From Clostridium sp. CAG:448 (GTDB lineage Bacteria > Bacillota > Clostridia > Oscillospirales > CAG-272): a stretch of DNA of 10,852 nucleotides. This document shows positions 1 through 7,256 of the stretch, one piece after another. The position numbers and the translations under genes are program-made. The stretch is from positions 30,018 to 40,869 of the forward strand of contig FR890450.1 in NCBI GenBank assembly GCA_000433415.1. The letters run 5' to 3'. The notes below the pieces were generated by a model. That model was not told the origin of the DNA. It saw only the letters and a list, made by a program, of their open reading frames with translations, and made no database searches. Every line of letters starts with the position of its first letter. The stretch's first letter is position 1.

Positions 1-823
1 ATCCGCGGCTGTAGGGGCGGGACAGCGTTGTATCCAGCGTCAGCACAATGCTGGTGCCGTCCGCGCACAGAATTGTGGTCGTAACCACATCCCCCTGTGC
101 GAAAGCGCGGGTCCGGAAATCCGGATTTACCTCCGGATGCAGGAAGGCGTAATCATTCAGTCCTGCCGATGCCGATGCGGTGGAGGTCAGGCGCAGCATC
201 CGGTTTCCGCGGTTGATGCGGAGAATCTGCGCAATCGGTCCCAGCTCGTGCGTCGGGTAGTTTTCGCAGTTGCGTGAAAGGTAGTTGCGGAGCCGGTAGT
301 GCCGGTTTTCCTCTCCGAAAAGAATCTCGGTGCGCAGATCGTGCCGATACCCGCCCTCACAGTGCATGATGCGCCCGAACAGTCCTTCGTCCGCCATCCG
401 CATGACCATCATTTCCATTCTGCCGTAGCAACAGTTTTCGAGAAACATAAACGGTGTCTGCGTTGCTTCCTGCTCGCGGATGAGCGTGTAGCAGTCCTCC
501 AAGGTATACGCCCCTCCGACCTCCAGTCCGACCGGCTTTTTGGCGCGCAGCGCCGCACATGCAATTTCCACATGCGCCTCCCATGCGGTCATAATCAGAA
601 CCGCATCCACATCGGTGCGTGTCAGAATATCGCGGTAGTCCGTGCATCCGAAAGGACGGATACCGCATGTTTTTTCAATCAATGCCTGTGCCGCTTCAAC
701 GCGGTCCGCATAACTGTCACAGACAGCACAGACCGTACAGTCATCCATTCCGCAGAGAAGTCCGAGCATGGAGTATCCGCGTGACCCGAGCCCGATTACG
801 GCTGTTCTGATTTGTTTTGTCAT
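1..823 (-). CDS. Gfo/Idh/MocA-fold protein, GH109-like (3' truncated by window edge)
   Basis: The visible part is 274 residues of the N-terminus; the C-terminal part lies beyond base 1. An N-terminal Rossmann fold is shown by GLGSRG at residues 11-16. The usual dehydrogenase EKP motif, whose Lys is catalytic, is replaced by LEVGGA around residues 100-105. The following motifs match the GH109 family of NAD-dependent alpha-N-acetylgalactosaminidases: FLENCCYGR (127-135), EGGYRHDLR (156-164) and YPTHELGPIAQIL (189-201), then NRG. Glu129, Tyr159, Tyr189 and His192 fit residues I recall as active-site positions in the characterised enzyme. No signal peptide is seen, so it is probably cytoplasmic. 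The start ATG at 823 has AAAGGA six bases upstream and a consensus promoter at 866-894. The gene lies downstream of the AraC regulator on the same strand. The fold assignment is secure. The exact reaction (glycosidase, or sugar dehydrogenase/isomerase) is inferred. Confidence 0.85.
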   Translation of the reverse strand, partial: MTKQIRTAVIGLGSRGYSMLGLLCGMDDCTVCAVCDSYADRVEAAQALIEKTCGIRPFGCTDYRDILTRTDVDAVLIMTAWEAHVEIACAALRAKKPVGLEVGGAYTLEDCYTLIREQEATQTPFMFLENCCYGRMEMMVMRMADEGLFGRIMHCEGGYRHDLRTEILFGEENRHYRLRNYLSRNCENYPTHELGPIAQILRINRGNRMLRLTSTASASAGLNDYAFLHPEVNPDFRTRAFAQGDVVTTTILCADGTSIVLTLDTTLSRPYSRG

Positions 824-865
824 AATAGATCCTTTGTTCCCCGGCTTGCGCCTGAATTCGGATTC

Positions 866-894
866 ATTGTAGCATATCGCACGTATATTGTCAA
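866..894 (-). promoter_or_regulatory. Sigma-A promoter of the GH109-like gene
   Basis: On the minus strand TTGACA (894-889) and TACAAT (871-866) are separated by exactly 17 bases. The start codon at 823 is about 43 bases beyond the -10 box. This gives the GH109-like gene its own transcription start in the 122-base gap after the AraC gene, so it need not be co-transcribed with the regulator. No clear terminator is visible after the AraC stop codon. Confidence 0.8.
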
Positions 895-945
895 TAAGAA
901 AAAAGAGAAATACTGTGTAAGTGGAAAGGGGAATGTCCGGATGGA

Positions 946-1797
946 TCAGTGCCTGACCAGCCTTGGCTTTGATCCGTTTTTACGACACACAGAAGGGGGT
1001 ATGCCGTAATTTTTTCGGAATATCCGGTAAAAGGTCGAATAGTCCTCAAACCCGCAACAGAGAGCTGCCTTTTCTACGCGCATTCCGTCCAGTATCAAAT
1101 CGCAGGCACGGTCAATACGTTTATGCAGAACATATTGCCATACGGAAACACCGAGACGTTGCCGGAACAGTCCGTTGACGTAAACGGTGCTGTAGTGGAA
1201 GCGGTCGGAAATAAAACCGAGATCCTTGATTGTATCAAAGTGTGCGGAAATGTATGCGCAGATCTGCTCAAACAGGAGATCTCCATGGCTGTTCGTCCGC
1301 TGTACGCGGTGTATTTCCCCAGACAGCAGCGTGCCGCATAACAACAGCTCCCGTATCAAGGGGCGCAGGTAGCATAAAAAGAGCGGAAGCGGGTCTTCTG
1401 ATGCCGCGACACTCATGCGGCGTATGCACATTTGCAGAAAAGAAAGAGAGGCAGCAGTCGGCGTCAGCAGATTGTTGCAGCCATCCTGTCGGTTTTCAAA
1501 TAAACGGTCGATTGCTTCAAGCAGTGCCGGCTCCGGTGGTATCGCTTCTCTGGTAAATTGGATATATCCATACGCAAGAGGTGCGTTTCCCTCCGGCAGA
1601 AGTCTGTGCAGCTCCCCTCTTCGGAATAACATCAGGGAGCCGTGTGGTAGATGATAACGGCTGTCTGTCACCTGAAAGGTGCAGTTTCCATCCGTCAAAA
1701 GGAATATTTCGTATGAATCATGGGAGTGATTCAGGTATTTTGCTGATGACGGATGATTGTCAGTTCGGGTATGCGCGCAGATTCCGGATGCTTCCAT
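946..1797 (-). CDS. AraC/XylS family transcriptional regulator with cupin-like sensor domain
   Basis: A 283-residue protein with the usual length and layout of sugar-responsive AraC regulators. The N-terminal cupin-like domain (about residues 20-85) carries HSHDSYEIFLLTDG, with His24, His26 and Glu30, followed by a segment of the type GSLMLFRRGELH. A helical linker leads to the C-terminal double helix-turn-helix (about 174-273). The second recognition region, VEKAALCCGFEDYSTFYRIFRKNYGIPPS, matches the family's most conserved stretch, with CCGF in place of the more common AVGF. The start at 1797 is supported by GGAGG nine bases upstream. The gene is divergent from the large lipoprotein gene, and the GH109-like gene follows it on the same strand. 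It probably controls one or both; the inducer is unknown. Confidence 0.93.
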   Translation of the reverse strand: MEASGICAHTRTDNHPSSAKYLNHSHDSYEIFLLTDGNCTFQVTDSRYHLPHGSLMLFRRGELHRLLPEGNAPLAYGYIQFTREAIPPEPALLEAIDRLFENRQDGCNNLLTPTAASLSFLQMCIRRMSVAASEDPLPLFLCYLRPLIRELLLCGTLLSGEIHRVQRTNSHGDLLFEQICAYISAHFDTIKDLGFISDRFHYSTVYVNGLFRQRLGVSVWQYVLHKRIDRACDLILDGMRVEKAALCCGFEDYSTFYRIFRKNYGIPPSVCRKNGSKPRLVRH

Positions 1798-1824
1798 ATG
1801 TGGATTCCTCCTTTTTTTTCAGTA

Positions 1825-1872
1825 TTTGCAAATTTATTATATACCGTTTGTTTTGTTTTTGCAATGTTTATT
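1825..1872. repeat. Duplicated TTTGCAA-TTTATT element, candidate AraC operator
   Basis: TTTGCAAATTTATT at 1825 and TTTGCAATGTTTATT at 1858 are near-identical direct repeats that start 33 bases apart, about three helical turns. One copy covers the -35 box of the AraC promoter and the other lies close to its expected start point. Spaced direct half-sites are typical of AraC-family operators. The region is AT-rich, so a chance match is possible. Confidence 0.4.
1836..1864 (-). promoter_or_regulatory. Sigma-A promoter of the AraC regulator gene
   Basis: On the minus strand TTGCAA (1864-1859) and TATAAT (1841-1836) are separated by 17 bases, about 38 bases before the regulator's ATG at 1797. It is back-to-back with the plus-strand promoter at 1887-1915. 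The -35 box coincides with one copy of the TTTGCAA repeat, which suggests autoregulation. Confidence 0.72.
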
Positions 1873-1886
1873 CCGCGATTCTATCA

Positions 1887-1915
1887 TTGTTTTTACATGA
1901 AAATCAGTCTATAAT
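1887..1915 (+). promoter_or_regulatory. Promoter of the large lipoprotein gene
   Basis: A perfect -10 TATAAT (1910-1915) is preceded at 17 bases by a weak -35, TTGTTT (1887-1892). The leader to the ATG at 1968 is about 45 bases. A strong -10 with a poor -35 is what one expects of a promoter that needs an activator such as the divergent AraC protein. The activator dependence is inference. Confidence 0.65.
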
Positions 1916-1952
1916 AGCGATAGCGGGGAATCCCTGTTTGAAATCGGATACA

Positions 1953-1960
1953 GAGGAGGG
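1953..1960 (+). promoter_or_regulatory. Ribosome binding site fixing the lipoprotein start
   Basis: GAGGAGGG ends seven bases before the ATG at 1968. The same frame is open upstream to 1581, but that stretch overlaps the AraC gene and has no such site. The signal peptide begins directly at 1968. Confidence 0.85.
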
Positions 1961-1967
1961 CTTTTTC

Positions 1968-4900
1968 ATGAGGAAATTGCAAAAAGAAAAGCGATATGCC
2001 GTATGTGTATTGAGTATGATCGTTGTGTTGATCTGCCTGCTGGTATGCAGCGCATGCAACCGGACGCCGAACAATCCGCAACAGACTTCAGCAACAGATG
2101 AAACGCGCCCGGAAGTCACAACAGATACGGAATCTGACCGGGATACTGCACAGACGGAGGAATCGGCAACTGAGGCACCGAAGACATTGGTGTTCGAAGA
2201 CGGTATTACGGAAGAAACAACTTCTGCCGGGGGTGTAGTCAAGCCGCGGCATGAGCTGTATGAAAATGACTTTTCGGAACCTGTTAAGGATGGAAATTCA
2301 GATTGGTTTTTCAATGAGGCTGCCGATGTTTCGGATGGTGTTCTGACCAGCAAGGGGAATACACATTTTTATGTTGCGGGAAAGCACAGAATCAAGGCGG
2401 ACTCCGCAAAGATCACTTTGGATCTCCAGGCAAAAAGACCCGGTTCACCGGCGCATGATTCCGGATATATCGGGTTGCGTCTGCCCGGGTATGATGATCA
2501 ATTTGCAGCGGTCGGTGCCAAAGGAATCTGGCTGGCTTTTCAGAACCGTTCGGTTGGTGTGATCAACACCTGGCCCAATGTCACACTGTTTGAAACGGAG
2601 TTTGATTTTTCTGCTCCGAGGCGTGTGTACATTGAGGATGACATGGAATCCAACGAGATTGCCGTGTATACCGATACGGAAGAGGGCGAGCGTGTACTGG
2701 TTTTCCGCGTAATTATTACCGATGCCCGTCAGGTTACTGTTGTGGACGCGGCGGGAAAGACACGTATGGAAACGACCTTCAGTTACGATATCGATACCGT
2801 TGGTTACGTGGCATTTTGGGCACACCAGAACAACGGCGGTGTGGTCTATGACAATTTGTCTTTGGAGTGGGATGAGAAAGTGCGTGTTCCGTACACGGAA
2901 GCGGATCCCATTGGCATCCGTGATCTTTACAGTGATACATGGACGGCAACCGACGGGGCATGGCGGAATGTGAGCGGTGACGGATCCGCTGTTACAGACA
3001 AATTGGTCGGTATTTTTTATGAGGTCTGGCATACGTCTACCCACACGACCTATCCGGACCAGCTCCTGTATGATCACAATGCTATTTATGCACAGGGAGG
3101 TGCGGAGGCACTTAAGGAAGCGATTGCCAGCGGCCCGTTGGGTTGGGCACATTATTGGGCAGAACCCTATTTCGGTTATTATCTTTCCACAGACCGTTGG
3201 ATCATTCGCAAACACGCTTCCATGCTCGCAGACATCGGTGTGGATTTTATTTACCTTGATGTGACAAACGGAGAGCCTTTCACCAATGTTTATAAAACAA
3301 TTTTCCGGGAATACAGGGCTATGCGTGAAGAAGGGATGGATACCCCGGATATTTGCTTTTTCCTCAGTGACAGCGCGGATCCGAATGTTAAGGTGTTTGA
3401 CGATCTTTGGGATCAGATTTATGCCAACAATGAGTACAGCGACCTGTACGTAATCTACCGGGGAAAACCCCTGATTTTCGGAAATCTCTCTGCAATCGAC
3501 GCGGAGCGCCGCGAGAAATTTACCGTGCGGCGTTGCTGGGCTTTGCAGGAAAATCTCGGTGACGGAAAGGATTATTGGAGCTGGATGTGCGAGACTCCGC
3601 AGGTGATTTCCTATAACGCGCAGACCGGCGAAGTGGAAGAAATGTCCGTTTCCGCGGGAATTCTTGCCAACCTTTCCATCGGGCGCAGCTATACCGTAAA
3701 GAATAAACAACCGGCATTGGGAATCCTGCCGAACGGAAAGCGGGACGAATTTCAGTTTCATCTGGACTCCACACCGTTCGGACTTCTGTTTGCGGAGCAG
3801 ATGAAACGTGCCGAAGAGGTGGATCCGTATGTGGTTCTGGTGACGGGGTGGAACGAATGGACAGCCGGGCGATGGGAAACGACCGGTTCCGGCGCGCTGA
3901 TTGCCAACACCTATCTGACCGGGGGAAAAGAGGCATGGACAAAGAGTTACTATGTGGATGCTTTTAATCCGGAATTCAGCCGTGACATTGAACCGATGAA
4001 GGGCGGATTCGGAGACAACTATTATTATCAGCTTGCCGCCTTTTTGCGCAGATTCAAGGGAGCACGTGAGATTCCCGCAGCAGACGGGCAGATTGCAATT
4101 TCCGAGGACGGCGGTGCGGAGCAGTGGAGCGGTGTGTGGCCCGAGTACCGCGATACATCGGGAGATACCATGCACCGGGATTCAATCGGTTTTGGCGGAT
4201 TCAATTATTACCGGAACAGCACGGGGCGCAATGACATTTTGCGTGCCAAGGTATCGCGCAACGGGGATAGCGTTTGGTTTATGGTGGAGTGCCGGGAGGA
4301 GATTACTGCACCGGAGGGAAGCGAATGGATGAACCTGTTCCTTGACAGCGATTGCAACAGTAAAACCGGGTGGGCTGGTTACGATTTTGTGATCGGCAGG
4401 GACATTAGTGCTGTCAGAAACGGAAAAGGCAGGGTGTCTGTACATGCGTTCCGCTCGGATACCTGGGAGATGCAGCAGATCGGTGAAGCGGAATTGACCG
4501 TAGAAGGACGTTTTCTGATCGTCAGGGTTGCGGCATCGCTTTGCGGACTGGAAGGGGACTTTGATTTCAAATGGGCGGATAACTCTGTTTCCGACGGTCA
4601 GGTTATGTCGTTTTTAGATCGTGGAGATGCCGCGCCGAATGGGCGTTTCAACTATGCATATCGCCAAAAAAAGGGAACCACTACGCTTTCCGAAAGCCTG
4701 AATACCTGTCTTGCGGGCGGTGCAGGTTTTGTTGCCGGAAAATCCTACATGGTATCTGGCAAGTCAGTCAGCCCCATTGATCTGGCGGATACGGGGGTAG
4801 CGGCTCAGCTGACACGCAACCGTTTCTTTGTTCCTGCCGGCGCACTGGCACATGTAGAGGGTTTCAGCGTTTCCGTTTCCGCGGATGGAACCACTGCTAC

Positions 4901-5162
4901 GGTCAGCCGCGGGAAGACCACCCTGGTTTTTACAAGTGGGTCGGATCATGTCGCCATGGGGATTGACACGGTGATTGTGCCGGTCGCACCCTATATCGAA
5001 AACGGTCAGCTTTGGATTCCGTTGCATGTTGTGGCGTATTACAACGGCATGCAGTTTCTTTCCGACCGGTACGGACGTGCGCTGATAACGCCTGCCGATG
5101 TCGAAAAGCTGCCTGATGAAACCGTCCGCAGAATGCTGAACGAATTGGATCGCGCGATCTGA
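1968..5162 (+). CDS. Secreted multidomain glycoside-hydrolase-like lipoprotein (GH99/GH71-like barrel)
   Basis: A 1064-residue exported protein. Residues 1-30 form a signal peptide ending LLVCSAC; Cys30 is the likely lipid anchor, although Cys at -3 makes the lipobox atypical. A Thr/Glu-rich linker reaches about residue 85. Residues 98-305 look like a concanavalin/LamG-type beta-sandwich, starting YENDFSEP and ending YDNLSLEW. Residues 345-690 resemble a GH99/GH71-type (WbsX-like) TIM barrel: GIFYEVWHT, GWAHYWAEPYFGYY, DFIYLDVTNGE (Asp431, Glu436) and VTGWNEWTAG (Glu630). Residues 708-885 resemble a CBM9/DOMON-like sandwich, with MNLFLDSDCNSKTGW. Residues 911-1055 resemble the copper-amine-oxidase N-terminal repeat found in Clostridial surface proteins, with IENGQLWIPLHVVAYYNGM. 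It probably acts at the cell surface on a polysaccharide or host glycan. The exact GH family, catalytic residues and substrate are not established here. Confidence 0.82.
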   Translation: MRKLQKEKRYAVCVLSMIVVLICLLVCSACNRTPNNPQQTSATDETRPEVTTDTESDRDTAQTEESATEAPKTLVFEDGITEETTSAGGVVKPRHELYENDFSEPVKDGNSDWFFNEAADVSDGVLTSKGNTHFYVAGKHRIKADSAKITLDLQAKRPGSPAHDSGYIGLRLPGYDDQFAAVGAKGIWLAFQNRSVGVINTWPNVTLFETEFDFSAPRRVYIEDDMESNEIAVYTDTEEGERVLVFRVIITDARQVTVVDAAGKTRMETTFSYDIDTVGYVAFWAHQNNGGVVYDNLSLEWDEKVRVPYTEADPIGIRDLYSDTWTATDGAWRNVSGDGSAVTDKLVGIFYEVWHTSTHTTYPDQLLYDHNAIYAQGGAEALKEAIASGPLGWAHYWAEPYFGYYLSTDRWIIRKHASMLADIGVDFIYLDVTNGEPFTNVYKTIFREYRAMREEGMDTPDICFFLSDSADPNVKVFDDLWDQIYANNEYSDLYVIYRGKPLIFGNLSAIDAERREKFTVRRCWALQENLGDGKDYWSWMCETPQVISYNAQTGEVEEMSVSAGILANLSIGRSYTVKNKQPALGILPNGKRDEFQFHLDSTPFGLLFAEQMKRAEEVDPYVVLVTGWNEWTAGRWETTGSGALIANTYLTGGKEAWTKSYYVDAFNPEFSRDIEPMKGGFGDNYYYQLAAFLRRFKGAREIPAADGQIAISEDGGAEQWSGVWPEYRDTSGDTMHRDSIGFGGFNYYRNSTGRNDILRAKVSRNGDSVWFMVECREEITAPEGSEWMNLFLDSDCNSKTGWAGYDFVIGRDISAVRNGKGRVSVHAFRSDTWEMQQIGEAELTVEGRFLIVRVAASLCGLEGDFDFKWADNSVSDGQVMSFLDRGDAAPNGRFNYAYRQKKGTTTLSESLNTCLAGGAGFVAGKSYMVSGKSVSPIDLADTGVAAQLTRNRFFVPAGALAHVEGFSVSVSADGTTATVSRGKTTLVFTSGSDHVAMGIDTVIVPVAPYIENGQLWIPLHVVAYYNGMQFLSDRYGRALITPADVEKLPDETVRRMLNELDRAI

Positions 5163-5190
5163 CGGTTTCCGGCGAAATTCAGACAAAAAG

Positions 5191-5238
5191 AAAAGAAAAG
5201 CATAACCCGCTGTTCGGACGGCGGGTTATGCTTCTTTT
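5191..5238 (+). terminator. Rho-independent terminator after the lipoprotein gene
   Basis: A perfect 13-base-pair stem (AAGCATAACCCGC at 5198-5210 with its complement at 5221-5233) is closed by an inner GU/GC/UA extension around a UCGG loop. It is followed by TCTTTT and preceded by an A/G tract. The A tract on the other side means it could also stop minus-strand transcription. Confidence 0.88.
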
Positions 5239-5265
5239 GATAACCGCAAAAGTCGACGGATACCC

Positions 5266-5294
5266 TTGACAGAAAATGGCATTTGTTGTATAAT
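5266..5294 (+). promoter_or_regulatory. Full-consensus sigma-A promoter of the ABC exporter operon
   Basis: TTGACA (5266-5271), a 17-base spacer and TATAAT (5289-5294) match consensus at all twelve positions. The expected start near 5301 leaves a leader of about 73 bases before the ATPase start codon. This is the strongest-looking promoter in the window and suggests high basal expression unless it is repressed. Confidence 0.9.
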
Positions 5295-5327
5295 AACACC
5301 CGGTAAACATCATTCGGTTTCTATCCG

Positions 5328-5345
5328 TTTTCCGAAGACGGAAAA
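5328..5345 (+). promoter_or_regulatory. Hairpin in the exporter mRNA leader
   Basis: TTTTCCG (5328-5334) and CGGAAAA (5339-5345) form a perfect seven-base-pair stem with an AAGA loop. It lies between the promoter and the ribosome binding site at about 5362-5368. No T-tract follows, so it is not a plain terminator. It may affect mRNA stability or translation, or it may be chance. Confidence 0.3.
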
Positions 5346-5373
5346 GAAAAAAAGAGGGAAAAGAGGTGCCAGA

Positions 5374-6288
5374 ATGCGAAATGTCATTGAGATTGACCAT
5401 TTGAAAAAGCGCTTCGGCGATGTCAATGCGGTCAACGATCTGAGCTTCCGGGTAAAGGAGGGGGAATTGTTTGCGTTTTTGGGAATCAACGGCGCGGGGA
5501 AATCCACCACCATCAATATTCTGTGCGGACAGCTTGCAAAAAACAGCGGTAGCGTCCGGATCTGTGATGCGGACCCGGAGAAAGAACCGGATGCGGTGCG
5601 CCGGAGCCTTGGAGTGGTATTCCAGAATTCCGTTCTGGATAAGGAGCTGACCGTACGTGACAATCTGAAAAGCCGTGCGGCACTGTACGGGATTCACGGT
5701 AAGGCATTTGCGGATCGTTTGTCCGAATTGGCGGAATTGCTGTGCTTCTCCGATCTGCTCGGCAGACGGGTTGGAAACCTGTCCGGCGGTCAGCGGCGGA
5801 GAATTGATATTGCCAGAGCACTGCTTCACCGGCCGCATATCCTGATTCTTGACGAGCCGACAACCGGGTTGGATCCGCAGACCAGAAGCAACCTGTGGAG
5901 TGTGGTTGCGGGACTCCGTAAGCAGGAAAATATGACTGTCTTTCTGACAACGCACTATATGGAAGAAGCGGCGGATGCGGATTACGTCGTGATTCTGGAT
6001 CACGGCGAAATTGTGGCGGAGGGAACACCGCTGACGCTCAAAAATACATATACGGGGGATTTCATTACGATATATGGGGCGCAGGAGTCACAGATCCGGC
6101 AATTGGGAGCGCCCTATGAGGCATTGCGTGACGCTTTCCGCGTCTCGGTGCCGAATACTGCGGCGGCAACGGAAATGATCCTGCAAAATCCTGCCCTATT
6201 CCGTGACTATGAAATTACGAAGGGAAAAATGGATGACGTTTTCCTGGCGGTCACCGGAAAGAAACTGACGGGAGGTGCGGAAAAATGA
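5374..6288 (+). CDS. ABC-2 type exporter ATP-binding protein (DrrA-like)
   Basis: A 304-residue cytoplasmic ATPase that powers the permease encoded next to it. All nucleotide-binding motifs are intact: Walker A GINGAGKST (37-45), Q-loop Gln84 in VVFQNSVLD, signature LSGGQ (136-140), Walker B ILILDEP with Asp160 and Glu161, and H-loop His194 in LTTHYMEEA. The C-terminal tail with KMDDVFLAVTGK is typical of the DrrA/CcmA-like drug and lipid exporter ATPases. The start at 5374 is chosen for AGAGGTG just upstream; the frame remains open upstream to 5266, but that part is the promoter and leader. The stop overlaps the permease start. The substrate cannot be read from the sequence. Confidence 0.96.
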   Translation: MRNVIEIDHLKKRFGDVNAVNDLSFRVKEGELFAFLGINGAGKSTTINILCGQLAKNSGSVRICDADPEKEPDAVRRSLGVVFQNSVLDKELTVRDNLKSRAALYGIHGKAFADRLSELAELLCFSDLLGRRVGNLSGGQRRRIDIARALLHRPHILILDEPTTGLDPQTRSNLWSVVAGLRKQENMTVFLTTHYMEEAADADYVVILDHGEIVAEGTPLTLKNTYTGDFITIYGAQESQIRQLGAPYEALRDAFRVSVPNTAAATEMILQNPALFRDYEITKGKMDDVFLAVTGKKLTGGAEK

Positions 6289-7184
6289 CCGGACTGTTTG
6301 CGTTGATCCGAAGGAATACCAAGCTGTATTTCAGGGACAAAGGAATGTTTTTCTCCTCTCTGATTACGCCGCTGATTCTGTTGATTCTGTATGCTACTTT
6401 TCTGAAGAATGTATATGACGATTCTTTCCGTTCCGCTCTGGAGACGGCGGGAGCAACCGTGTCCGACAGCGTCCTGAATGCCTGCGTCGGCGGACAGTTG
6501 ATTTCCTCGATTCTCGCCGTCAGCTGTGTGACGGTTGCGTTTTGTTCCAATTTTCTGATGGTGCAGGACAAGGTTTCCGGCGCAAGAAAGGATCTGACCA
6601 TTGCGCCCGTTCGCCCGCGTATCCTGGCACTGGGGTATTATGCCGCAACCATTGTTTCCACGCTGATAATCTGCGTTGCCGCAACCGCCGTTTGCCTGGG
6701 GTACCTCGGCATGGTGGGATGGTATCTGTCTGTAGGGGATGTGCTGGCGTTGATTTTGGACGTGATCTTATTGGTTCTGTTCGGCACGGCGCTGTCCTCC
6801 TGCATCAATTTCTTCCTTTCGACGAGCGGTCAGGTGTCCGCGATCGGGACCATTGTCAGCGCGGGTTACGGGTTCATCTGCGGTGCCTATATGCCGATTT
6901 CCGGTTTTTCCGAGGGATTGCAAAAAGTGCTCGCCTTCCTCCCCGGAACGTACGGTACCTCACTTTTGCGCAATCATGCCTTGCGCGGTGTCTTTGCGGA
7001 GATGGAAGAGCAGGGCTTTCCTGCGGAGGTTGTGGAAAGGATCCGCGACAGCGTGGACTGCAATCTGTACTTTTTCGGAAACAAGGTCGAACTGTCGGCA
7101 ATGTATGTCATTCTGTGTGGCACGGTGCTGCTCCTTGTCGGTGGCTATGTGCTTATGAATACCTTTTTGAAACGGAAATCCTGA
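6285..7184 (+). CDS. ABC-2 type exporter permease (DrrB-like)
   Basis: A 299-residue integral membrane protein with about six hydrophobic segments: residues about 24-45, 70-90, 112-148 (partly re-entrant or one long helix), 149-172, 185-205 and 268-290. A polar loop separates the first two. The segment around SAGYGFICGAYMPISGFSEGLQKVLAFLPGTYG resembles the conserved region of ABC2_membrane exporters. The ATG at 6285 overlaps the ATPase stop codon as ATGA and has GGAGGTG seven bases before it, so the two genes are translationally coupled and probably form one heteromeric exporter. No accessory or biosynthetic gene is adjacent to name a substrate; drug, lipid or polysaccharide export are all possible. 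Confidence 0.93.
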   Translation: MTGLFALIRRNTKLYFRDKGMFFSSLITPLILLILYATFLKNVYDDSFRSALETAGATVSDSVLNACVGGQLISSILAVSCVTVAFCSNFLMVQDKVSGARKDLTIAPVRPRILALGYYAATIVSTLIICVAATAVCLGYLGMVGWYLSVGDVLALILDVILLVLFGTALSSCINFFLSTSGQVSAIGTIVSAGYGFICGAYMPISGFSEGLQKVLAFLPGTYGTSLLRNHALRGVFAEMEEQGFPAEVVERIRDSVDCNLYFFGNKVELSAMYVILCGTVLLLVGGYVLMNTFLKRKS

Positions 7185-7207
7185 GCCCTTTGTGTGCGCA
7201 GGTTCCC

Positions 7208-7253
7208 AGGCAGGGGCGCTGACTTTAAGTGCGCTCCTGTCTTTTTGTTTTGT
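7208..7253 (+). terminator. Rho-independent terminator after the exporter operon
   Basis: AGGCAGGGGCGC (7208-7219) pairs with GCGCTCCTGTCT (7231-7242) through twelve pairs including two GU wobbles. It is followed by a TTTTTGTTTTG tract. This separates the exporter from the signalling genes. Confidence 0.87.
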
Positions 7254-7256
7254 TCC

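Noticed and set aside
299..784. Plus-strand open frame of 161 codons across the GH109-like gene
   Set aside because: The minus-strand frame has conserved family motifs, a ribosome binding site and a consensus promoter. The plus-strand translation has none.
1581..1967. Upstream extension of the lipoprotein frame by 129 codons
   Set aside because: It overlaps the AraC gene and the promoter region. The signal peptide and ribosome binding site place the start at 1968.
2445..4175. A 576-codon open frame on the minus strand inside the large lipoprotein gene
   Set aside because: Its translation shows no domain, signal or membrane pattern, it lacks a promoter context, and it is fully antisense to a gene with clear motifs. 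Long antisense frames arise easily at this base composition.
5266..5373. N-terminal extension of the ABC ATPase frame
   Set aside because: The extension would start in the -35 box of a consensus promoter and runs through the leader. The family's normal N-terminus and an AGAGGTG site support 5374.
5179..6003. A 274-codon minus-strand open frame over the ABC ATPase gene
   Set aside because: It is antisense to intact Walker A, Walker B and signature motifs, has no recognisable family, and spans the terminator and promoter.
5374..7184. Idea that the exporter and the solute-binding protein form one transporter
   Set aside because: The ATPase and permease are of the ABC-2 exporter type, which does not use family-3 binding proteins. 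A terminator and a new promoter separate the two units.
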